Below are positions 1-10,220 of a stretch of 64,000 bases of DNA, piece by piece (position 1 is the stretch's first letter; each line of letters begins with the position of its first letter). The notes beneath the pieces are model-generated. The model made no database searches. It worked only from the letters and a program-made list of their open reading frames with translations, and had not been told where the DNA came from. Both the position numbers and the translations under genes were made by a program. The stretch is from Mesostigma viride (taxonomy: Eukaryota; Streptophyta; Mesostigmatophyceae; Mesostigmatales; Mesostigmataceae): NCBI GenBank assembly GCA_009746045.1, contig RPFO01000156.1, positions 3,161,262 through 3,225,261 of the forward strand. The letters run 5' to 3'.

Positions 1-125
1 ACGAGGAAGTTAGGTGACGAAGTTATGTTGTCTGCCAACAAGGGCGCGCATCTGGCACCTAACATTTAATCGTAGCACAATTGACATCCAGGCACCATGG
101 CTAGCGACGGTGATGGTGCGGGTCT

Positions 126-231
126 ATGGAACACGATGATGATGGGGCCGACGAGATGCAGGCGGTATTCGAGACTGTCTGGACGCACATCGTGAAAGAA
201 CAGACTCTCAACAAGAAAGGGCAGCCGACAG
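126..231 (+). CDS. Putative first exon of an unrecognised host gene
   Basis: An ATG at 126 opens a frame of 35 codons that starts MEHDDDGADEMQAVFETVW and runs into a good 5' splice site, ACAG|GTAACT, at 231/232. In-frame stops follow just inside the intron. The acidic start and the helical-looking segment after it read like real protein, but I do not recognise the family. The exon ends in phase 1. The next convincing exon on this strand (about 1182-1282) can be entered in phase 1 if the AG at 1180-1181 is the acceptor, so the two may belong to one gene. This link is inference, and another exon could lie between them. Confidence 0.3.
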
Positions 232-1181
232 GTAACTAAAGCTCAGTGACGTGCACACTTTTGGATGCGAAATTATCGGGTTCTACCACCCGAGCAAGGC
301 TACCACCCGAGCAAGGCTAGCACCCGCCATATCATGGGCGCCACGTATGCGAAGGAGGCAAGAGTGAGCGAGTGCAAGAGGCCGCCGGAGGCATTGCGTC
401 GATCGCAGGCGGCGGGGTATTTGGTGGCGTGACTCGCGATGCACATAAATGCCTTATTATTTAGCCATGCCGGCTGCTGCTAGCCAGCCACCGTACCATA
501 TGTGTTAATGGTTTAGGGAAGCTGGGTCAGGTTGCTGGCATGCATGGTATCCTGCACGCTAGCCACATTGTTGGCAGCCCGCATGGATTCTTGCTTCATG
601 TAGATCAATATTGCATGGTGGCCAACCACGAGTACGGGCAAGATGTCCGTTTCTGGCATAATGTCTTATTACTTTTGGCAAGTTGGCCAACTGACCGTGT
701 GCTGTATTTCAGTCTTAGTATATAGCAATTCCATGCTGCCAGAGATGACGTGGTTTTAAGTTCAACCTACAGTAATAGTGGCAGCAATCTCTATACCTCT
801 GCAAGTGTCATTGCGCATGCATATCTACTTGTGTTATTATCCTTTTCAGGTGTGCACTGATTGTGCATACAACTTTGATATGGTGTGCGTTTAATAGACT
901 TAACAATTAAACAGGACAATGCTTGTACTTGTAAGCAGCAACGGTAATGCCAATGTCATGAGATGATGTGTCACATATAGGCATGTGGTGCATTGCAAGA
1001 ACACAAAGAAAACATGCCTGATTGGTCAGCATGTTGAGGAACCCCCTGAACCATTAAAAAAACAGCATTTTCAAGAGTCACCGTACGATTTGCGTATAAT
1101 ACCCCGTACGAGCGTATTATACCCAATAACCATGGGCCCCGTACGATTGCGTATTGCGTATGCCTGTTCACTGCAGCGAAG

Positions 1182-1282
1182 ACTGCGCTGCCGTTCCAGT
1201 GTCGGCGGTGCAAGACATCGTCTCCGTGCAGGCCGGCTACTGGCAGGCGGACTTTTACAGCTGGGCGGACTACACCGTACAG
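1182..1282 (+). CDS. Internal exon of the same unrecognised host gene
   Basis: The frame is open from 1130 and encodes a segment ending QAGYWQADFYSWADYTVQ, then meets the donor CAG|GTACTT at 1282/1283. Two acceptors are possible: the AG at 1175-1176 (next exon in phase 2) or the AG at 1180-1181 (phase 1, compatible with the upstream exon). It joins in phase 0 to the exon at 1788 through a 505-bp intron. GC-rich coding sequence sits here in AT-richer surroundings, which supports a real exon. Function unknown. Confidence 0.45.
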
Positions 1283-1486
1283 GTACTTTCTGTTTATAAT
1301 GTCCTCTCTATATTGCATGCATTTGATGCGGCTGGCTGCGATGCCTCATTTGCTTTACTGCTGGAGGTGACAGAAAAGTCATAAAGCTTGCTGCCTGGGT
1401 GTTCGATCAGAGAACATATTTTGTCTGTGTATCTGCTTCTTTTTTTTTCCCTCTGTAATCTTTGGTTGTCTACCCTTTTTCATCCT

Positions 1487-1671
1487 GGTGGTTGGGTGGT
1501 TGGTTAGTTGGTTGGTTGGTTGGTTGGTTGGTTGGTTGGTTGGTTGGTTGGTTGGTTGGTTGGTTGGTTGGTTGGTTGGTTGGTTGGTTGGTTGGTTGGT
1601 TGGTTGGTTGGTTGGTTGGTTGGTTGGTTGGTTGGTTGGTTGGTTGGGTGGGTGGGTGGGTGGGTTGGTTG
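1487..1671 (+). repeat. (GGTT)n microsatellite inside an intron
   Basis: About 40 tandem copies of GGTT, grading into GGGT at the right end. They lie wholly inside the intron 1283-1787. Long ORFs read through this array as Gly-Trp-Leu-Val repeats and are not genes. Confidence 0.95.
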
Positions 1672-1787
1672 TTGTATACTCACTATTGTTGTGATTGCTA
1701 GAGAACTGTCACTTATATACCATTGTTTACTCGCATGTTTGCTTGCTCATGCTCCTGCCTACCATATCATGTGCACTTACTTCGCAG

Positions 1788-2171
1788 TTCTTCTACTCCA
1801 AGGAGAACGCCTGCCTACAGCGCGTGCGGGGACCGGCCAAGCTGAAGGAGCTCAAGGCGGCCTTTCAGGCGCGCAACGAGGTGCTCATGGCTGGCTGCAG
1901 CGAGCCCACCCGACGCACCCTGAACCAGTCCCAAGCAGCGGCTTTCAGGCCGGTGGCGCAGAAGAAGTGGGGACCCAAGAAGTCAACCCAGGACCCAAGC
2001 GTCAAGGGCTACGTCCAGTTCCCCACCTCGCCGGTCATGATGAGCGCGTGGCCGCGCAGCATCCGGCCTCAAGCGGTTTGTCAAGAATCCTGTCTTGAAT
2101 ATGCCCATTATGCTGACCGTGCAGAAATCTATAATACGGGCAATTGTATTCGAGCCCTAATTAACAAATAG
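1788..2171 (+). CDS. Terminal exon of the unrecognised host gene
   Basis: The acceptor TTCGCAG at 1781-1787 is followed by an open frame of 127 codons ending in TAG at 2169-2171. It begins FFYSKENACLQRVRGPAKLK and joins in phase 0 to the exon ending at 1282. The protein is basic, with lysine/arginine clusters around a KKWGPKKS segment. The last 37 codons, after about 2058, are lower in GC and read less like conserved protein, so a further splice near 2066 cannot be excluded. No domain recognised. Confidence 0.5.
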   Translation, partial: FFYSKENACLQRVRGPAKLKELKAAFQARNEVLMAGCSEPTRRTLNQSQAAAFRPVAQKKWGPKKSTQDPSVKGYVQFPTSPVMMSAWPRSIRPQAVCQESCLEYAHYADRAEIYNTGNCIRALINK

Positions 2172-3266
2172 ATATGCTCGGATAGTAGTACCTAAGTGGG
2201 ATTTGTCCTATACGTGAACGGACAAGTATGACTATGTGCCAAGTTGTACAATGGCACTAGGACCATTGGTCACTATCTTCACCAGATTATAGTATGGTGT
2301 CATCACTGTCATGTGCATGTCATACCATGCCGTACCGAGTCATGCATGCGCATGCACCATGTTCCAACATACCAGCTGTCGTTATCGACCCATTGTCGGC
2401 CCATGCGCATACCAGGGCCGCCGCCACCACTCACCTACCATAATTACCAATGTTCACGCTACCTTGAGGTAGCCATGGAAAGCCACACCATATGGACGTA
2501 ATAAATAATTTTCCTGGCTCCTGACGCTTAAGTCGGCAATGATTCACCACCTACAAATTATTAATTCCCATAATAATCACACATGCCTTTAACACGGTTC
2601 AAGGCGGAGTCAGATGGCACCACCTTGAAAGTCAGTGTTTCTAGTAAGGGTTTTTGGCACGCGTCAGACGGCTGACACGCCGCTGTTGGCAGCGCGTCAG
2701 ACCATTCCAGTTAGGGGCGGGTCCCAGGGGCCCCACGTACATCTAGGGTTGATTTACCCTCAAAGACCATAAGAAGCGGAATCACTGGGGGATGGGGGTT
2801 GGGGCAGCCAAATTGGGGGCATGGGTGCAAGATGGGACAGGGACATGATGAAATGGGGTTTCAAGCTATATATAGGTGAAGTGCATGGCAGGACAGATAT
2901 TACGACAATATTTCTCATACATGCTTCATACTCAAGAAAACTGGCCTTCTCAAGCTTTGAAAAAGAAAATTTCCAATTTTCCATTCCACAATGTCACAGG
3001 TTTCTGGTGGACTTTAGAAAACTTAAAATCATGTTATAACTTAATAAAAGAATACAAATTACCAGCGGGACCAAAAAGCTTGATTTCTCAAAACTCAAAT
3101 GGCTAGCAAGTAGCACGTCGATCTAGATGTGCATAAAACAGGAGCCCTTAGCTACAAATAACACAAACTGTCAAGCCCCCGGCCCCCCATCCAATGTTCT
3201 CAAGGTATAGGTGCCGCTGCTGACTGAATCTCCCGGGGCCTGTGCATCTAGCCTCACTAGGCACTC
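2172..3266. other. Intergenic, no gene seen
   Basis: AT-richer sequence with only short chance ORFs. It separates the host gene on the left from the 3' end of the hAT-type gene on the right. I looked for a hAT terminal inverted repeat here and in 14640-14960 and did not find a convincing pair. Confidence 0.5.
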
Positions 3267-5161
3267 TCAGTGTAGCTCCAACTCATCATCCTCAGATGCA
3301 TCTTCCACATCTTCTTCTACATTGCATGCCAACTCAGCAGCCTCTGGCTTTTCCTTTGCCACCGTGCAGCGGTTGCCAGTCTTGCCATGTAGACGGCGTT
3401 TCACTCCCCTGTCCATCCAGTGCCGGTACGCGCGCACAATCCCCCCGGCCGGGCTTGTCAAACTCAGGCAGGGGCAGGGCATTCACACGCGTGCGCATGG
3501 CAGCATCCAGGTGCACCTCCTTCAGTAAGGTGCGCCGCTTGCACTTGATCTCATTCATGGCGGAGAAAACCCTCTCATTGGGCACGGAGCCCACCACCAG
3601 GGACAGGTATACCCGCGCCTGACCGTCAGCCATGCCGGTATCAGGTTGATCAACGCCGTGCACCGCACCTTCTTAGCCCACTCCTGACGCCATGGCGCGT
3701 AGATGGTGCGGCCGTCCTTCTTGTCAGTACCTTGCGTTGCCCACTCCTGCATCATCTTCTTAAAGTCCTTGTACTGCGCCATCAGGTCCTCCCTGCGGAC
3801 AAGCGGGTCCACCTCGAACGGCTCCACCCCGGGCGGCTTGCACTGTTGCGGGTTGCAGTACAGCTGCACGAGCGGGTCGAGGGCCTCAGCAACCGCGGTG
3901 CTGGACTTCGGCTCCTCCCAGTACTCCGGGTGGAACACCTCAAACGCCTGCATGATGGCAGGCTCCGGGAAGCGCGCCTCAAAGGAGGTGAGCACCGTCT
4001 CAGCCACGGCTGCCAGCTTCTGCTTGACCGCGGTGACCTGGTGCTTGAGCTTGGCGGTGTCCGGCCGCCTGCGTGGCCAGGCGCACCTGCTTGCGGGAGC
4101 GCGTGACCCTCGCGGCATTCACCCGCTCAGTCGTTGGCCTGCCCCGCGTGTTGAAGGACACGTCGTAGCCCACCTCGTTCGCCATGCGTCCACGAGCTTG
4201 ACCGACCCACCCTCCCCCTCTTGCAGCCTCACCCTTGTCGCCACAGGTCGCTCTGGCTGCGGGGCGGCCCCGCGCAGCACCAGCTGATCCTCCCCCGCCT
4301 CCCCCCCATCATCATCCCCCGCCTCATCCTCGCTGGCCTTGCAGTTGGTGCCCTCTAGCAGGGCCTGGAAGGCAGCACCGCATGTCGCGCCACCCCCCAC
4401 GTACAGCTCCTTGATCGCGCTCGTGGTGTTGGTCAGCAGCCTGCCCACGTCAGCATAGTGACTGTCCTCCCGCTGAAAAGCCAGCGAGAGGATATCCATC
4501 TGCTGGAACATGGCCAGCAGGCCGTGCGCGGCAAGCACGAACTCCGCTGAGGTCAGCCGGTCGTAGATGTGCTCTGCCTTGTCCTTGTCATCCGCCTTGG
4601 TGGCCGTCTGCACCCGCTCCGCATAGAATGCCAGCAGCGCGTCATACTCCTCGATGACACGCTCCAGCGCCCCGCAAATAGACACCCACCGCACATCGTG
4701 CACTGCCTTGATCTGCAGCGACTTGCAGTGCCCGCGCACCAGCTGCTGCAGCTGGAACGCGCCGGTGCGCACGGTGCTCTTGCGAATGTCACCAGCCACG
4801 TCGGCCAGCAGCAACTGCAGGCGCTCCACGATGTCGTGCTCCAACGTGGCCTTGTAGACCAGGCTGTTCCGCGGTGGGCAGGGCACCACGAGGGCAGGGC
4901 AAAGGGAGCAAACCACTGGCGGCAGAGGGTAATGGCGCCCTTGTCTGCCCCTTGCATGACGTTGGCGCCATCGGATGCAATGGCAGTCACCTCCCTCGCC
5001 AGGGCCTTCAGCCCCCCGTGCTCATCATCAAAGCCCCCCGTGGTGGTGAGGCACTCGAGGATGCCCTTGGCGATGTTCTCAGCCGTGGCCACCCCCTCGG
5101 GGAGCTCGTGCAGCTCAAGGAACCGGGTGGTGCGGAGCGTTCTCCAACGGGTAGACCATGA
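3267..5161 (-). pseudogene. hAT-type transposase gene, C-terminal half (interrupted)
   Basis: Read from 5161 down to 3267, this encodes the catalytic and C-terminal part of a hAT-superfamily transposase of the zinc-finger/DUF4371-like type. Recognisable segments in order are FLELHELPEGVATAENIAKG, a DGANVMQGADKGA segment carrying the catalytic Asp, a CPAHRG segment, LQIKAVHDVRWVSICGALER, and a C-terminal dimerisation region with VPNERVFSAMNEIKCKRRTL. The tail is acidic and ends at 3267. At least three single-base frame changes are needed (near 4900, 4120 and 3660, with another near 3450), so the copy is broken. Its N-terminal half lies 8.4 kb away at 13613-14622. The two were one gene before the element at 5162-13612 inserted. 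Confidence 0.8.
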
Positions 5162-5344
5162 AGTTAGGTTAATATTGTGCGGAAACCTTTTTGCCACTTG
5201 GGCTTCTCAGGCTCCGCACAATATTACCGGCGATAACCACCGGTGTGAACTTGAGTGTCCGGCGAGTGGTTATCGCTGGTAATATTGTGCGGAACCTGAG
5301 AAGCCCAAGTGGCAAAAAGGTTTCCGCACAATATTAACCTAACT
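5162..5344. repeat. Palindromic end unit, copy 1
   Basis: A 183-bp imperfect palindrome with AGTTAGG...CCTAACT ends and an internal CCGCACAATATTACC segment present on both arms. Compared with copy 2 it has lost about 24 bp from one inner arm, so its hairpin is asymmetric. Confidence 0.9.
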
Positions 5345-5579
5345 AAAACCTAGCCTCTTGGTGCGAGGACGAATCACTAGGCTCGGAACACCCGTATGCA
5401 TGAATATGATCGAATATAAGCATCTCGTTGGTGCAAATATCGATATGAATATGATCGAATATGAGCATCTCCTTGGTGCGCATATGATTAGAGCCGGGTG
5501 CCAAATCGGAACGAATTATTCCCCAAATAATCCGCTTCCGAGTGGATTCGAACCTGCGCCCCGCAAGGATCCAGGTCTT
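5345..5579. other. Internal segment of the composite element, with a near-duplication and a tRNA-like T-arm
   Basis: The segment contains two direct copies of a roughly 35-bp block (ATGAATATGATCGAATAT followed by an AGCATCTC-type stretch) about 46 bp apart, beginning near 5400 and 5446. On the minus strand, around 5535-5560, the sequence GCAGGTTCGAATCC resembles a tRNA T-loop, but the stem does not pair and no acceptor or D-arm follows. It may be captured tRNA or SINE debris. No coding capacity. Confidence 0.5.
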
Positions 5580-5726
5580 AGTTAGGTTAATATTGTGCGG
5601 AAACCTTTTTGCCACTTGGGCTTCTCAGGTTCCGCACAATATTACCGGCGATAACCACTCGCCGGACACTCAAGTTCACACCGGTGTGAACTTGAGTGTC
5701 CGGCGAGTGGTTATCGCCGGTAATAT
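5580..5726. repeat. Palindromic end unit, copy 2, left part
   Basis: The first 147 bp of a near-perfect palindrome of about 206 bp. It is broken at AATAT (5722-5726) by copia element 1 and resumes at 13549. Its centre, ACACCGGTGT, has longer arms than copy 1. Confidence 0.9.
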
Positions 5727-6343
5727 AGTTAACGTAAAGGATTTACGTTAGATGGATAGAGATTGTTACGCTCTTTCCAACGGCACCTTGAACGCCTCAT
5801 TTGGTTAAGGAACGTAAAAGTTATGACGTTTCCTAGGCTGTGCCGACAGTACCCGGCGCGCCACTGTGGGCGCGTACGGACACAGGATGTACAAGTGTCA
5901 CTTTGATAGTCCGCAGGACGTTGACAGGACTTGTACAGGACTTGATGGTCAATTGATAGGTAGGCGTGCTGTAGCGCGCCAGGACCTATGAGACAATTGA
6001 TGCTGACTAGTGTACGGATAGGTCCACAGGACTAGCCGTATGGACAATTGATAGATCTGCGCGCCAAAGGCGTGCCAGAGTCTGTGTAATCAATTGATTG
6101 ACAGTTCAGCTGTGACAGTGCAGCTGAATACTTGGACGCGTCCCTAGCAAGCTATATGAGTGACTTGGTCACACCGGGACGCTAGTTCTTGCGTGCACGT
6201 TCTCTTGGCACTGCGACCCTGTCGTCTGTGCTGCGTGCAGTCTTGGAAGTGACGTGACTTACGTCTGTGTTTCCTTGTTATTAATAAAGGCAACTTCCTG
6301 CAAGAACCATGGCGGAATTCGTGGCATTCTCACCCTCACAACT
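5727..6343 (+). repeat. 5' LTR of copia element 1
   Basis: 617 bp, starting AGTTAACGTAAAG and ending CCTCACAACT. AATAAA at about 6282 could serve as the polyadenylation signal, and CTATATGAG at about 6152 is a possible TATA region. The next bases, CGTATTACACG, do not begin with the TGG expected of a primer site for an intact tRNA 3' end. Confidence 0.93.
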
Positions 6344-6367
6344 CGTATTACACGCTCTGTTAAAAAG

Positions 6368-7076
6368 ATGCCAAATTCTGAAGAATTCCGGATTCCCGAC
6401 GATGAGGAAATAGCCGCTCCGCCGGCTGGTCCTTCGTCAAGACCGACTGCGCCGTCGTGGCAGCAATTGCTCGACGAAGTTACGTTCGCTCGACGAGCTT
6501 CATCGTCAGCAGCGCGCAGCTCACGCATTGCTCGGGGATAACCCCGAGGACCCCGATTTGCCAGCACTGGTGCCGGCAATCCGCAACCTGTTGGACCAGA
6601 TTCGAAACATTTTATCGACATTTACGGTCCAGGTGCGGGGAGGTTTGCGGTCGGTGACCGAAGTCACGACTGCCATTGAGGAGTTGGACAACGTCCTCTC
6701 TTCACTCACCGGTTACCAGAGAAACCTGCAAAACTGGGCATCGCTACGCACGGGGGGCGCGCCGGCGGTGTCAACAAATTTGTTTCAGGATCTCGCGCTG
6801 CTATCGCTGCTCACTCGCGGCGTACGCAGTCGCGAGCGCCAGGTTTTAATTAACCTGGTGGCATTTCTCGCCTCTGTGCGAGAGTGGATTCCCGCGGGGT
6901 GGGAATTGTTGACGATCTTTACACATCCTCTGCGCCTCGTCGCGCGTCGGCGCGTCGCAACTTACGCGGCGGGGAGCACACCGGTTTTAATTCATACCGG
7001 TGCAGGTCCGGAGCTGGATATGGAGGATCGTGAGTTCGTATACACGTACTGCGACTTCAGGGGCCTTGACTACTAG
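6368..7076 (+). pseudogene. Leader ORF upstream of gag in copia element 1
   Basis: It starts at an ATG at 6368, 25 bp past the LTR (MPNSEEFRIPDDEE). With one base change of frame near 6475 it continues to the stop at 7074-7076, about 235 residues in all. The second part is leucine-rich with heptad-like spacing (NLLDQIRNILSTFTVQVRG, then EELDNVLSSLTGY), suggesting a helical or coiled-coil protein. It does not resemble the gag at 7246. It could be the true N-terminal part of Gag, joined by splicing or recoding, or a separate structural protein. TTTCTTTGCAG at about 7088-7098 and GTAGTGCAG just before the gag ATG look like splice acceptors. Function unknown. Confidence 0.45.
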
Positions 7077-7245
7077 TCGGCCTAATTTTCTTTGCAGTAC
7101 TCGTCGACATTTTTTTGTCGAATTTTCGGCGGCAATTCGCGGGGGCGGCAGCGACACCGGCGCAGGCGGCAGTGGCGACACAAAAATTTTGTACATATTT
7201 TCTGCTGCTTTGTTAAGGTGTTCTTTGAATAGCTGGTAGTGCAGG

Positions 7246-8356
7246 ATGGCTGAGGGACGCCGTAGCAAGGGTCCAGCCAGTGGGAATAATAATGGGGGTG
7301 CTGGTAGTGGAACCGCTCACGTAGATGACGTGGGGCTTACCGGAGAGATTACCAACCTTCCTCACAATAATAATAATGCACAAGCTATTCATGGCTTTGA
7401 TCTTACCACACAGGGTCTTTTAATTGTCAATCAGTTGCAGCCTGTAACCTCAGACTCCAAGCCTAAGCAGGCTGAAGAGTTTGTGGAGGGATTGGAAGGG
7501 TTCCCTAGCTTGTACGGTGGTACAAATTACTATCAAATCTGGATAGGCAGTAGCACTTTTGGCAAGTGTACTGACCAGATTAAGGACCTAACCAGGGAGT
7601 GCAAAAGGCCAATAAGGCCTGGGCACTGTACGTGGCTGAGCTGAAGGAGCTGCTGGAAGACCAGCGAAGAAGGTCGGCATCCATTGGCAGGACAAGTATC
7701 AAGGGTGGGAGGTCAAGGGGGACCTGATCCAGAACTTTCTCAACTATTGTAAGATGGTTGAGGAGGGCAGGGCTCACGGCTTTAATGTCGCTGATAACAT
7801 AGCCCTAACCAACTGGCTCAAGGTTTCTGGGCTGGATAAGGCGACACGTGGCTCCTTAAAAGTCATGTGTGCCCCACACTCTACCCTGAAGGCCTACAAG
7901 GTCATCATTAAACAAGCTCGAGGCAGAGGAGCTGTTTGAGGGTGGAGTGCCAGCAGTGAAGGCTACCCAGGCAGGCGGGCGTACCCAGGGTGGCTCCAAG
8001 ACGTCTGAGGCTGACCGAAGCCAAGGAGGGCGTAGGGGCAACCATAACAAGCGCAAGGGAGATCATTCACCTGATTCTGACAGGAGGTCACACTCCAAGT
8101 CGGTGTTCAGGCGGGTGGGTGGTCAGCCCAAGCAGGGCAACGCGTCTGACAATGGGGGCAGTGGCCAGGGCAAGTCCAAGATACAATGCTACCTGTGCAA
8201 GGGGTGGGGGCACATCAAGAAGGAGTGTCCCAGCTTCAAGAAGTCCCAGGGCCAGGGCAGCAACAAGAATAACAACAACAACAAGAAGAACAACAACAAG
8301 TCCCAGGCAGGCCAGCCTTCAAAGGGCAGTCAGCAAGAAGACAACAAGGAGCAGTG
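7246..8356 (+). pseudogene. gag: gag of copia element 1
   Basis: ATG at 7246; Asn/Gly-rich N-terminus, then a capsid-like helical region (segments ADNIALTNWLKVSGLDKA and LKAYKVIIKQA) and a basic tail. A CCHC zinc knuckle, CYLCKGWGHIKKEC, lies at about 8192-8233 and matches C-x2-C-x4-H-x4-C, the nucleic-acid-binding motif of retrotransposon Gag. The reading frame changes near 7590, 7660 and 7935, so this copy cannot make a single Gag as it stands. The final Lys/Asn/Gln-rich stretch ends at the stop at 8354-8356. No D-S/T-G motif lies between the knuckle and the integrase. Confidence 0.7.
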
Positions 8357-8498
8357 ACTGTCTGAGGCAACCCCTACACACCTTAATTCACCCAAGGGGG
8401 AGGCCAGGTGCTCCAATGCAGATTTTATATCTGGGCAACAAGAGGGTGATCTCCAGGTTCAGTGTGGCCCCAGGTCACCTGGAGAGGTACAGGTTCCT

Positions 8499-10220
8499 AT
8501 GAAGACGTCCTTGACAGCTGATGCAGCTGTAAGAATGTCTGACCCTATGCATCCTCGTGCTGGGCACGAGGGTGGACCTCTCATTTTGAGAGAAACCAAT
8601 GTACAACCACAGAGGGGTGTGAAGGCCTCTGGTGGTATGCATGTGGTCCCTGCTGGCGGTCCAGGTGTTGGGCATGAGCAGGGTGACTCAGGCTCTGAGT
8701 CAGAACAGGATGGAAGTCAGCATGGTGATGCTGGACAACCTGACAGCACAGTCCTGACTGTGCCAGGGACTGCTTCCTCTGTGTACCAGGAGTTGGGTGC
8801 CCGAATCCACAACATGTTTGGGCATGCCACTTCTCTGTCAAACAACTTTGCCTTCCGTATGGGCAGGGCACCCCTTCTTAAGGCGTGTCAGCAAGCTGCC
8901 TCACGGTGTAAGTGCCAGTTGTCCTCCAACAAGCCCAGGAAATCACATGCCAAAGCTCTACCTCAGAGCATTGGTGATCTGCAGTGTGATATCCAACACA
9001 TCAGGGGCATGCAACTGTTGGTGTGCGTGGACAGGTACACGAAATACAAGGTGCTGGAGCATTTACCTTCTATGAAGAACAGGTACTTGCTGGCTGCCCT
9101 GCAGAATGTAAGAGCCAAGTTTCCTACCACAAGGATCCAGGTGGACATGCAGTTTCAGCATCTCAAGGGTGATCCTACCCTTCCTGAGTTGCTGGTTACA
9201 CCTAGGGAGGCTCATGGGCAGCAGGGTGCTATCGAGAGGGCAATCCAGGAGGTCAAGAAATTGATCATCTCTGAAGACTGGGTACCCTTGTCTGCACCTG
9301 CACTTGTCAGGAGTGCATGGCTGAGGAACGTGGAGCAGCAGCTGAACAGCAGGGTTAACTTCTACTATGATGGAGTTGCTGTCAGCCCAATGGGTCTATA
9401 TCATGGCCTGTGCCCACCACATGTGCTGGAGGGCTGGAAACATGCTGCACATGTCACCTTTGCCAAGCTGAGGGAGAAGGACCGGGGTTGGAAGATGCTG
9501 GAGCCACAAGTGGGTCAGAAGGTCCTAGCTTGGAAGGAACCTAGCCTTTATGGCAAACGTGGTAGCTGGAGTCCTGGGGTGGTTACCCAGGTTGATGAAG
9601 CTAGCCACGCATGCTTGGTCAGCATGGAGGACGAACCAAAGCATGTACACCGGCTGAGTTGGTCATATGTCAAGCCTAACCTGATGAATGAGGGCAGTCA
9701 GGCACAAGGCTCACAGGATCTGCAGGATTTTCAGGTCCCAGGTGACATCACTGACGCAACGACCACATCTGTTGCAGGGGAATCTGTCAGCCCTGGCCAG
9801 GTTGCAGAGGTACTTGTTGAACAGGCTGCAAGGTCAACAGCTGGGGAGTCAACTGTCAAGCCCAAGGCACTAACCAAGCCCAGGGGGACAAGTTTGGCTG
9901 GATTGATTGGGGCTCTACAAAGGGCCAAGAAGCAGCCCAAGGTAGCCAAGCTCAGGTGGCATGGCAATCTGGGGCTGGACACTGCCTTAGAGGTAGACAC
10001 TAATTCTCAGGTTTCCATCATTGGGACCAGGGCTGCAGCAGGGTACAGCATGTCTGAACCCAGCTATCAGTTTGTGTCTGACTTCAGTGGCGGGGTACAC
10101 GTGAAGGTACTGGGTGAGGTATTCATTCCTATCCTTGGACAGGACACTGCTTTTTGTGTCTTGGAGGGCTATCAAGGACCTGCTCTTCTGGGGCAGAATT
10201 TCCTATGCCAGGATGGGTAG
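8499..10220 (+). CDS. Integrase plus aspartic-protease-like domain, copia element 1
   Basis: A 573-codon frame. Residues 1-95 are low-complexity. An integrase-like zinc-binding region follows, then the catalytic core with Asp at 8988 (QCDIQ), Asp at 9144 (QVDMQF) and Glu at 9234 (GAIERAIQEVKK), a D-D-E triad. A C-terminal integrase region around WSPGVVTQVDEAS follows. After a linker of about 100 residues comes a retropepsin-like domain: LEVDTNSQVSII (residues about 497-508, nt 9993 on) and near the end ALLGQNFL, the usual second protease signature. The Gly of D-T-G is replaced by Asn. The frame stops at 10220, but the protease continues in the next frame (VVITSSLLTKEGAGQVPL). Confidence 0.78.
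   Translation: MKTSLTADAAVRMSDPMHPRAGHEGGPLILRETNVQPQRGVKASGGMHVVPAGGPGVGHEQGDSGSESEQDGSQHGDAGQPDSTVLTVPGTASSVYQELGARIHNMFGHATSLSNNFAFRMGRAPLLKACQQAASRCKCQLSSNKPRKSHAKALPQSIGDLQCDIQHIRGMQLLVCVDRYTKYKVLEHLPSMKNRYLLAALQNVRAKFPTTRIQVDMQFQHLKGDPTLPELLVTPREAHGQQGAIERAIQEVKKLIISEDWVPLSAPALVRSAWLRNVEQQLNSRVNFYYDGVAVSPMGLYHGLCPPHVLEGWKHAAHVTFAKLREKDRGWKMLEPQVGQKVLAWKEPSLYGKRGSWSPGVVTQVDEASHACLVSMEDEPKHVHRLSWSYVKPNLMNEGSQAQGSQDLQDFQVPGDITDATTTSVAGESVSPGQVAEVLVEQAARSTAGESTVKPKALTKPRGTSLAGLIGALQRAKKQPKVAKLRWHGNLGLDTALEVDTNSQVSIIGTRAAAGYSMSEPSYQFVSDFSGGVHVKVLGEVFIPILGQDTAFCVLEGYQGPALLGQNFLCQDG

Noticed and set aside
5520..5575. Possible tRNA gene on the minus strand (GGTTCGAATCC)
   Set aside because: The T-stem does not pair, and no acceptor stem or A-box lies at the right distance.
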